From an uncultured Gammaproteobacteria bacterium (GTDB taxonomy: Bacteria; Pseudomonadota; Gammaproteobacteria; SZUA-140): a stretch of 12,522 nt of DNA. The stretch spans positions 1 to 12,522 of the forward strand of contig CALZMY010000189.1 in the NCBI GenBank assembly GCA_945788675.1. Reading direction: 5' to 3'. The position numbers were made by a program, and so were the translations under genes. Each line of letters starts with the position of its first letter. The first letter of the stretch is position 1. A model generated the notes under the pieces. The model saw nothing but the letters and a program-made list of their open reading frames with translations, was not told the origin of the DNA and ran no database searches. Of the stretch, positions 7,041 through 12,522 are shown piece by piece.

Positions 7041-7460
7041 GTGAACCCAAAACTGAATCCAAAACTGAACCGGGGAAAATCCGCGGGCTTTTCCCTCATC
7101 GAACTGATGATTGTCGTCGTGATCATCGGCGTTCTGGCAGCCATCGCCATGCCATCCTATGTCAGTCAGGTCACTGAGGCGAAACGGTCAGATGGTCAGA
7201 TTGCATTGATGAATGCTGCGCAGGACCTGGAGCGCTGCTTCTCCGAATTCAATGCCTATAACAACGCCAACTGTACATTCGCAGCTGCCTCACCGGAAGG
7301 ACATTACGCCATCGCAACGCCGGTACGTACTGCCACGACCTTTACCCTGCAAGCCACCCCCAATGCCAGCCAGACGGATGCTTTGTGCCTCAATCTAACA
7401 CTCACCAATACTGGTGTTCAGGGTGAATCCGGCAGCGGTACTGTGGCAGACTGCTGGTAA
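7041..7460 (+). CDS. pilE: Type IV pilus minor pilin PilE
   Basis: A pilin of 139 residues, about 123 after processing by PilD. The 16-residue leader ends in Gly and is followed by FSLIELMIVVVIIGVLAAIA, with Glu at +5, a textbook type IVa pilin helix. The globular domain begins around MPSYVSQVTEAKRSDGQ. Cysteines at 66, 78, 116 and 138 could form two disulfides; the protein ends DCW, as many PilE-type minor pilins do. The leader is unusually long because NPKL is duplicated (12-base direct repeats at 7044-7067). Start codon GTG is supported by GGAGG. Its place at the operon end marks it as the minor pilin PilE rather than the major pilin, though sequence alone does not fully exclude the latter. 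The stop codon directly touches the ispH stop codon on the other strand. Confidence 0.92.
   Translation: MNPKLNPKLNRGKSAGFSLIELMIVVVIIGVLAAIAMPSYVSQVTEAKRSDGQIALMNAAQDLERCFSEFNAYNNANCTFAAASPEGHYAIATPVRTATTFTLQATPNASQTDALCLNLTLTNTGVQGESGSGTVADCW
7044..7067 (+). repeat. Tandem 12-bp repeat in the pilE leader
   Basis: AACCCAAAACTG (7044-7055) is followed at once by AATCCAAAACTG (7056-7067), one mismatch in twelve. It encodes NPKL twice in the prepilin leader. In-frame slippage would lengthen or shorten the leader by four residues without touching the mature pilin. Confidence 0.85.
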
Positions 7461-8423
7461 CTAGAGTGACGACGCCTTTTGCAGGTCGCGAGGAAGCGAA
7501 AATACAATATTCTCCTCGCGACCCTTAATATTCTCGACACGCTCAACACCCGCTTTTTTAAGATACGCGACCACTTCCTCGACCAGCACCTCCGGCACTG
7601 ACGCACCAGCCGTCACCCCGACGACACGTTTACTATCCAGCCAGGCAGCGTCTATTTCACTGGCATCATCGATCAGGTAGGCATCGGCACCATGCCGCGC
7701 TGCCATCTCACGCAGGCGATTTGAATTTGAACTATTCCGAGAACCGACCACCAGAATCAGGTCACACTGTTCGGCCAACGCCTTCACTGCATCCTGACGA
7801 TTCTGTGTGGCGTAACAGATATCATCACGCTTCGGCCCGGTGATATTTGGAAAGCGTTTCTGTAACGCCTCGATCACCACCGCCGTATCATCCATCGACA
7901 ACGTCGTCTGGGTCACAAATGAAAGCTTGTCCGGGTTTTTAACCACCAGCTGCTCGACATCCTCCACCGACTCGACCAGATAGATACCACCATCCGCATT
8001 TTTATACTGCCCCAGCGTTCCTTCCACTTCAGGATGACCGGCGTGACCAATCAAAATACACTCCTGACCATCACGTTCATAACGAACCACCTCAAGATGC
8101 ACCTTGGTCACCAGTGGGCACGTGGCATCAAAGACACGCAAACCCCGTCTTCCTGCCTCTTCTCTTACTGCTTTTGAAACACCATGCGCACTGAAGATCA
8201 ACGTTGCATTATCGGGCACTTCCGAAATTTCTTCGATAAAGACCGCGCCTTTGTCACGTAGCCCCTCAACCACAAACTTGTTATGCACCACTTCATGGCG
8301 CACATAGATCGGACGCCCAAACTGCTCCAGCACACGTTCGACAATCTCAATCGCGCGTTCAACCCCGGCACAAAAACCACGTGGATTGGCCAATAACACC
8401 TGCTCTGCTTTGATATCACTCAT
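7461..8423 (-). CDS. ispH: 4-hydroxy-3-methylbut-2-enyl diphosphate reductase IspH (LytB)
   Basis: Last enzyme of the MEP pathway: an iron-sulfur protein that reduces HMBPP to isopentenyl and dimethylallyl diphosphate in the cytoplasm. At 320 residues it is of full length. The three cluster cysteines are C18 (NPRGFCAG), C102 (DATCPLV) and C203 (DICYATQNRQ). They keep the exact spacing of E. coli C12, C96 and C197. The catalytic Glu is E132 in HPEVEGT. Further family motifs are SAHG and GSRNSSNSNRL. The ATG at 8423 was chosen over in-frame starts at 8429 and 8492 because it gives the conserved N-terminus and keeps the gene clear of lspA (22-base gap). It is the last gene of the ribF-ileS-lspA-ispH cluster. 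Its 3' end contains an 11-bp perfect inverted repeat and abuts pilE. Confidence 0.97.
   Translation of the reverse strand: MSDIKAEQVLLANPRGFCAGVERAIEIVERVLEQFGRPIYVRHEVVHNKFVVEGLRDKGAVFIEEISEVPDNATLIFSAHGVSKAVREEAGRRGLRVFDATCPLVTKVHLEVVRYERDGQECILIGHAGHPEVEGTLGQYKNADGGIYLVESVEDVEQLVVKNPDKLSFVTQTTLSMDDTAVVIEALQKRFPNITGPKRDDICYATQNRQDAVKALAEQCDLILVVGSRNSSNSNRLREMAARHGADAYLIDDASEIDAAWLDSKRVVGVTAGASVPEVLVEEVVAYLKKAGVERVENIKGREENIVFSLPRDLQKASSL
7484..7523. repeat. 11-bp perfect inverted repeat at the convergent pilE/ispH ends
   Basis: GGTCGCGAGGA (7484-7494) and TCCTCGCGACC (7513-7523) are exact reverse complements around an 18-base AT-rich loop. It lies within the last 21 codons of ispH and starts 24 bases after the pilE stop. 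In RNA either strand would form a GC-rich hairpin. No T-run follows the stem in either direction, so it is not a standard intrinsic terminator. It may still cause pausing or protect the pil transcript's 3' end. Because it is inside coding sequence, it could also be a chance result of codon choice. Confidence 0.6.
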
Positions 8424-8445
8424 ATTCATTATCCGTTTTACGACG

Positions 8446-8928
8446 CTATTTCTTTTCTGCCTGCGGCTGGTCTTCTCTATTGAACAACGCATCGAGAATC
8501 AACAGTACTGCACCAACAGTGATCGCAGAGTCTGCTACATTAAAGGCGGGCCAGTGCCAGTCGCCATAATAGATATCAATAAAATCGACCACATAGCCAT
8601 GCACAAGACGATCCCACGCATTACCTACTGCACCACCCAACACTAGCGACAACGCAACGGCCAGCCGCTGTTCATTTTGTTTAAGGCGTTTCATCCACAC
8701 CACAATGACGACACTAACAACCATTGCCAACACAGCAAAGAACCAACGCTGCCAGCCACCCGCATCACTCAAAAAACTAAACGCAGCGCCTGTGTTATGC
8801 GCCAACACCATATTTAATGAGGGCATAATCGGAACCGACTGAAACAGCAACAACGAATCAGAGACCATATATTTGGTTATCTGGTCGAGTACTATCACCA
8901 CTGCTGAGAGCCATAGCCACTTTAACAT
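8446..8928 (-). CDS. lspA: Lipoprotein signal peptidase LspA (signal peptidase II)
   Basis: An inner-membrane aspartyl protease that removes the signal peptide from prolipoproteins after the lipobox cysteine is diacylglycerated. At 160 residues it has the normal length. Four hydrophobic segments are visible: near the N-terminus, about 60-78, about 88-104 and about 133-149. Conserved motifs are LDQITK at 14-19, HNTGAAFSFL at 44-53, and GNAWDRL at 102-108. The catalytic aspartates are D115 in VVDFI and D133 in NVADSAI, 18 residues apart as in E. coli. A ribosome site resembling AGGCGG lies about ten bases upstream, and the gene starts 15 bases after ileS. ispH follows after 22 bases; fkpB, often found at this point, is absent. 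Confidence 0.97.
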   Translation of the reverse strand: MLKWLWLSAVVIVLDQITKYMVSDSLLLFQSVPIMPSLNMVLAHNTGAAFSFLSDAGGWQRWFFAVLAMVVSVVIVVWMKRLKQNEQRLAVALSLVLGGAVGNAWDRLVHGYVVDFIDIYYGDWHWPAFNVADSAITVGAVLLILDALFNREDQPQAEKK

Positions 8929-8943
8929 AACGTCATGCCGCCT

Positions 8944-11775
8944 TTAAGCAAACAGGCGTGACTCGCCGTCACCCGCAACGTTCTCGACACAGCGCCCACA
9001 CAACTCAGGGTGTTCACTATTTGCTCCCACCTCTTCACGGTGATGCCAACAACGATCGCACTTCGCGTGCGCAGAGGCCTTTACTGTCACCCATAACGCA
9101 GGCTGATCCTTCTGTGTCACCTCCACTGCATCCTCCGGCTTTTCATTGAGCTTATGCACGCGTGCATATGACGTAATCAAGACAAAGCGCAGCTCATCAC
9201 CGAGCTTTGATAGCAGTGTCAACAGCGCTGCATCACAATAAAGATCCACCTCGGCATCAAGCGCAGAACCGATACCGCCGCTGGCGCGCAACCCCTCCAG
9301 CTCTTTGGAGACTGACTCACGCACAGCGATAATCGTTGACCACTCATCCTGACTAAATTTCGGCTCTGCCGTTTCTGGAAGCGCATACCATGTTTCAAGG
9401 AAGACTGACTCACTACGTTTACCGGGGATGTGCTGCCAGATATCTTCAGCAGTAAAACTAAGGACCGGCGCTAACCAGCGTGCCAGTGCCTCAACGATCT
9501 GATGCATCGCGGCCTGTGCCGAGCGGCGCGCCACACTATCAGCCTGTGTGGTGTACTGGCGATCCTTAATGATATCGAGATAAAAACTGCCCATATCCAC
9601 CGCGCAGAAGTTATGTATCTTTTGATAGACCAGGTGAAACTCATAACGGCCATAAGCCTCACGCAGCTCTTCCTGCAACTGTTGCGCACGCATGACAGCC
9701 CATTGATCAAGCGCCAGCATCTGATCCGATGCCAGCGTATCTACCGCTGGATCAAAACCATTCAGGTTAGCCAACAGGAAACGTGCCGTGTTACGCATCC
9801 TGCGATAGGCATCGGCCATGCGTTTAAGAATTTCGTCAGAGACATTCATCTCGGTACGGTAGTCAGTTGCCGCCACCCACAGACGCAGAATATCAGCACC
9901 GAGCGAATTCATTATTTTTTGCGGTGCGATTACATTACCCAATGACTTCGACATCTTGCGTCCCTTCGCATCAACCGTAAAGCCATGCGTCAGCACCGAC
10001 TTGTAAGGGGCTGCACCATTCATCGCAACCGAGGTCAGCAACGATGACTGGAACCAGCCACGATGTTGATCTGAACCTTCCAGGTAAAGATCGGCAGGGA
10101 AAGCGAGCGCATCGTTCTTTTGCAACACACTGTAATGCGTCACGCCAGAATCAAACCAGACATCGAGTGTATCGCCAACCTTCTCATATTGATCAACCTC
10201 ATCACCCAACAGTTCAGCTGCATCAAGTTCGAACCACGCATCAATACCCGTCTCTTCAACACGCTTGGCAACCGACTCGATCAACGCTGCGGTTGCAGGA
10301 TGTAATTCACCACTCTCTTTATGCAGAAACAGGGTAATCGGCACCCCCCAGGTACGCTGACGTGAGACACACCAGTCCGGCCGTTTTTCGATCATCCCTT
10401 CAATACGCGCCTGCCCCCACTCCGGCAGCCACTGTACTTTTTTGATCGCCTTCATCGCATCACTCCGCAGATCCTTCTGGTCCATACTAATGAACCACTG
10501 CGGTGTCGCACGGAAGATGATCGGTGTTTTATGGCGCCAGCAGTGTGGATAGCTATGACGCAACGCCTCATCGTGAAATAGCGCGCCCTTCGCCTTCAGC
10601 ACTTCGATTACTTCGTCATTTGCCTTGAAGACATGTTGCCCGGCAAACAGCGGCGTATTTGGTAAGAAGACACCGTTGCCATCGACCGGGTTATCGACTG
10701 GCAGGTTATAACGTGCGCCAACGACATAGTCCTCCTGACCATGCCCCGGCGCAGTGTGCACCGCGCCGGTACCTGCTTCACTGGTGACATGGTCACCCAG
10801 AATCACCGGCACCTCGCGTTCATAAAATGGATGTTGCAGTTTTAAACCTTCAAGGCCTTCACCCATACAGGTCGCAATCACACGATAATCTTCGATACCA
10901 CTACGCGCCATGATCTCTTTCAACAACACCTCGGCAACGAGCAGTCTTTCTGGACCATGCTCAGCCCCGCATTGTACTAACACATAATCGAAACCAGGAT
11001 TAACAGAGACCGCCTGATTGGCTGGCAGCGTCCACGGCGTGGTCGTCCAGATGACAATAGAGATTTTACCTTCACCAACCGCGCCAGCAACATGCTCACA
11101 ACGCTGCAACAACACCTCATCATCAAGCACTTCAAAACGCACATCAATGGCAGGTGAGACACGCTCTTCATACTCAACCTCTGCCTCAGCCAGTGCCGAC
11201 CCGCAGTCACTACACCAGTGCACGGGTTTAAAACCCTTGTGCAGATGACCCGCCTCAACAATGTGCCCCAGCGAACGGATGATGTTGGCCTCAGTCCTGA
11301 AATCCATCGTCAAATAGGGACGGTCCCACTCACCCAGGATTCCAAGACGCTTAAAATCTTCACGCTGTTTATCGACCTGCTTGCCCGCATAGTCACGACA
11401 CGCCTTACGGAAGGTTGGCGCATCGACCTTCTGCCCTGCCTTGCCAATCTTCTTCTCGACCATTAATTCAATAGGCAGACCATGACAATCCCACCCCGGC
11501 ACATAAGGGGTATCGAATCCTTCCATGCTTTTAGACTTGACGATAATGTCCTTCAGAACTTTGTTAACAGCGTGACCAATATGGATATCACCATTTGCGT
11601 AAGGTGGGCCATCGTGCAGAATAAATTGCTCTTTGCCCGCACGCGCTTCACGCAGCTTGCCGTAGAGGTCCATTGCGTACCAATCTTTAAGAAAGTTTGG
11701 CTCGCGATTAGCGAGATTCGCCTTCATTGAGAAGGCGGTCTTCGGAAGGTTCAGGGTGTCTTTATAATCAGCCAT
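8944..11775 (-). CDS. ileS: Isoleucyl-tRNA synthetase IleS
   Basis: A class I aminoacyl-tRNA synthetase that charges tRNA-Ile with isoleucine and edits misactivated valine. At 943 residues it is of full length. The HIGH signature is residues 65-68 within PPYANGDIHIGH, and KMSKS is residues 607-611. The C-terminal zinc site is C906, C909, C926 and C929 in CDRCW and CGRC. The N-terminus DYKDTLNLPKTAF matches the usual bacterial IleS1 form rather than the mupirocin-resistant IleS2 form. The ATG at 11775 fits the family start, but no clear ribosome site is seen: the nearest purine run, GGGA, is about 17 bases upstream. The gene follows ribF after 60 bases and precedes lspA by 15. Confidence 0.98.
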   Translation of the reverse strand: MADYKDTLNLPKTAFSMKANLANREPNFLKDWYAMDLYGKLREARAGKEQFILHDGPPYANGDIHIGHAVNKVLKDIIVKSKSMEGFDTPYVPGWDCHGLPIELMVEKKIGKAGQKVDAPTFRKACRDYAGKQVDKQREDFKRLGILGEWDRPYLTMDFRTEANIIRSLGHIVEAGHLHKGFKPVHWCSDCGSALAEAEVEYEERVSPAIDVRFEVLDDEVLLQRCEHVAGAVGEGKISIVIWTTTPWTLPANQAVSVNPGFDYVLVQCGAEHGPERLLVAEVLLKEIMARSGIEDYRVIATCMGEGLEGLKLQHPFYEREVPVILGDHVTSEAGTGAVHTAPGHGQEDYVVGARYNLPVDNPVDGNGVFLPNTPLFAGQHVFKANDEVIEVLKAKGALFHDEALRHSYPHCWRHKTPIIFRATPQWFISMDQKDLRSDAMKAIKKVQWLPEWGQARIEGMIEKRPDWCVSRQRTWGVPITLFLHKESGELHPATAALIESVAKRVEETGIDAWFELDAAELLGDEVDQYEKVGDTLDVWFDSGVTHYSVLQKNDALAFPADLYLEGSDQHRGWFQSSLLTSVAMNGAAPYKSVLTHGFTVDAKGRKMSKSLGNVIAPQKIMNSLGADILRLWVAATDYRTEMNVSDEILKRMADAYRRMRNTARFLLANLNGFDPAVDTLASDQMLALDQWAVMRAQQLQEELREAYGRYEFHLVYQKIHNFCAVDMGSFYLDIIKDRQYTTQADSVARRSAQAAMHQIVEALARWLAPVLSFTAEDIWQHIPGKRSESVFLETWYALPETAEPKFSQDEWSTIIAVRESVSKELEGLRASGGIGSALDAEVDLYCDAALLTLLSKLGDELRFVLITSYARVHKLNEKPEDAVEVTQKDQPALWVTVKASAHAKCDRCWHHREEVGANSEHPELCGRCVENVAGDGESRLFA

Positions 11776-11835
11776 TTTATTACGCTAAATTTCCCACAAT
11801 TTAAAGTTATCTAAACATCATCTGACTTAACAGCA
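11776..11835 (-). other. AT-rich ribF-ileS intergenic gap
   Basis: Sixty AT-rich bases separate ribF and ileS. This is the longest gap in the minus-strand cluster. I see no convincing promoter, terminator hairpin or T-box-like structure here. It is too short for an RNA leader of that kind. Confidence 0.5.
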
Positions 11836-12522
11836 TCACGCCGTCGCGCCATCGCCACTGCCCGCCAGCTTTGCAAACAACGCTTGCGCTTCCACGACAT
11901 CGCGATCAATCTGCGCCTTCAGGTCTGTAAATGATTCAAAACGTTGTTCATCTCGCAGCCGAGCGATGAACTCGACCTGCACATATTCGCCATAGATCTC
12001 TCGATCAAAGTCGAACAGATGCACCTCCAGTTGGCATCGTGTGCCATTGACCGTCGGACGGTGCCCAATATTAGCGACCCCCTTGAACGGCGACCCAGTA
12101 TCACCCGAGAGGCCAAATACCTCCACCGCATAGACCCCACGCAGTGGTGTCACGCGGCGATGCAGATAGATGTTCGCCGTCGGAAAGCCGATGGTACGAC
12201 CACGTTTATCGCCATGTACCACTCGACCGGACATGCGATACGTGCGACCCAATAATTGCGCGGCACGACTCAGTTCACCTGCGCTCAAAGCCTCGCGTAC
12301 CCGCGTACTGCTAACCCGTTTACCATCAACCTCAAAGGTGTGCATCTCGACCACCTGAAAACCATGCTGTTCACCCGCGGCACGCAACATCGCAGTATCA
12401 CCCTGACGCCGGTGGCCAAAACGGAAATCATCACCCACCACCAGATAGCGCACATCAAGTCCTTCGACCAGCAGCTGCTGGATAAATGCCTCGGCAGACA
12501 TCTGCGACAGGACTCGATCAAA
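11836..12522 (-). CDS. ribF: Bifunctional riboflavin kinase/FAD synthetase RibF (partial, start off window)
   Basis: A cytoplasmic enzyme that phosphorylates riboflavin to FMN and adenylates FMN to FAD. The 228 C-terminal residues are present. The frame is open to the right edge, where it begins FDRVLSQMSAEAF, so the ATG at 12501 is internal and not the start. Roughly the first 80 residues, including the nucleotidyl-transferase HxGH motif, should lie outside. Visible motifs are VVGDDFRFGHRRQGD and SSTRVREAL of the adenylyltransferase domain. The riboflavin kinase domain follows, with GRTIGFPTANI, PLRGVYAVEV, NIGHRPTV and FDREIYGEYVQVEF. It is the first visible gene of the ileS-lspA-ispH cluster, the usual arrangement in Gammaproteobacteria. 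Confidence 0.96.
   Translation of the reverse strand, partial: FDRVLSQMSAEAFIQQLLVEGLDVRYLVVGDDFRFGHRRQGDTAMLRAAGEQHGFQVVEMHTFEVDGKRVSSTRVREALSAGELSRAAQLLGRTYRMSGRVVHGDKRGRTIGFPTANIYLHRRVTPLRGVYAVEVFGLSGDTGSPFKGVANIGHRPTVNGTRCQLEVHLFDFDREIYGEYVQVEFIARLRDEQRFESFTDLKAQIDRDVVEAQALFAKLAGSGDGATA

Noticed and set aside
7484..7523. Intrinsic transcription terminator
   Set aside because: The stem is perfect, but no T-run follows it on either strand; listed as an inverted repeat instead.
9502..9945. Plus-strand open frame of 147 codons inside ileS
   Set aside because: ileS is full length and intact here with KMSKS just past it; the frame shows no motif and is a shadow.
11776..11835. T-box or other leader regulating ileS
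   Set aside because: Only 60 AT-rich bases are available, with no stem or antiterminator visible, and ileS looks co-transcribed with ribF.

Overview
The window reads as chromosomal DNA of a gammaproteobacterium with type IVa pili. Gene content and order match the Pseudomonas aeruginosa block from the thiO-like oxidase gene through fimU-pilV-pilW-pilX-pilY1-pilY2-pilE to ispH, lspA, ileS and ribF, as I know it. Two differences stand out: there is a single FimT/FimU-type gene, and no fkpB (slpA) gene between lspA and ispH. The species cannot be named from this sequence. There is no sign of mobile elements, CRISPR arrays or stable RNA genes, and the window is almost fully coding. The largest gap is 171 bases (273-443).

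Layout. Positions 1-272 (minus) hold the N-terminal part of a ThiO-type glycine oxidase, which runs off the left edge. Positions 273-443 are a divergent control region. They carry a near-perfect pair of LytTR/AlgR-type boxes (389-397 and 410-418, 12-bp spacer) just upstream of the pilus genes. Positions 444-7460 (plus) are a seven-gene minor pilin operon: fimU/fimT, pilV, pilW, pilX, pilY1, a small secreted PilY2-like protein, and pilE. Positions 7461-12522 (minus) are the housekeeping cluster ribF (5' end off the right edge), ileS, lspA, ispH. The two clusters converge so tightly that the pilE and ispH stop codons touch with no base between them.

How the genes work together. FimU, PilV, PilW, PilX and PilE are prepilins processed by PilD, which is not in the window. 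In well-studied relatives they form the priming complex at the pilus tip, with the large von Willebrand A/beta-propeller protein PilY1 as tip adhesin and mechanosensor. PilY2 is an accessory protein of unclear role. The minus cluster makes FMN/FAD (RibF), charges tRNA-Ile (IleS), removes lipoprotein signal peptides (LspA) and makes isoprenoid precursors (IspH).

I did not find a wholly new system. The best leads are the LytTR-type operator of the pilus operon, the unusual calcium-loop set in PilY1, and the abutting convergent operon ends with an 11-bp perfect inverted repeat.
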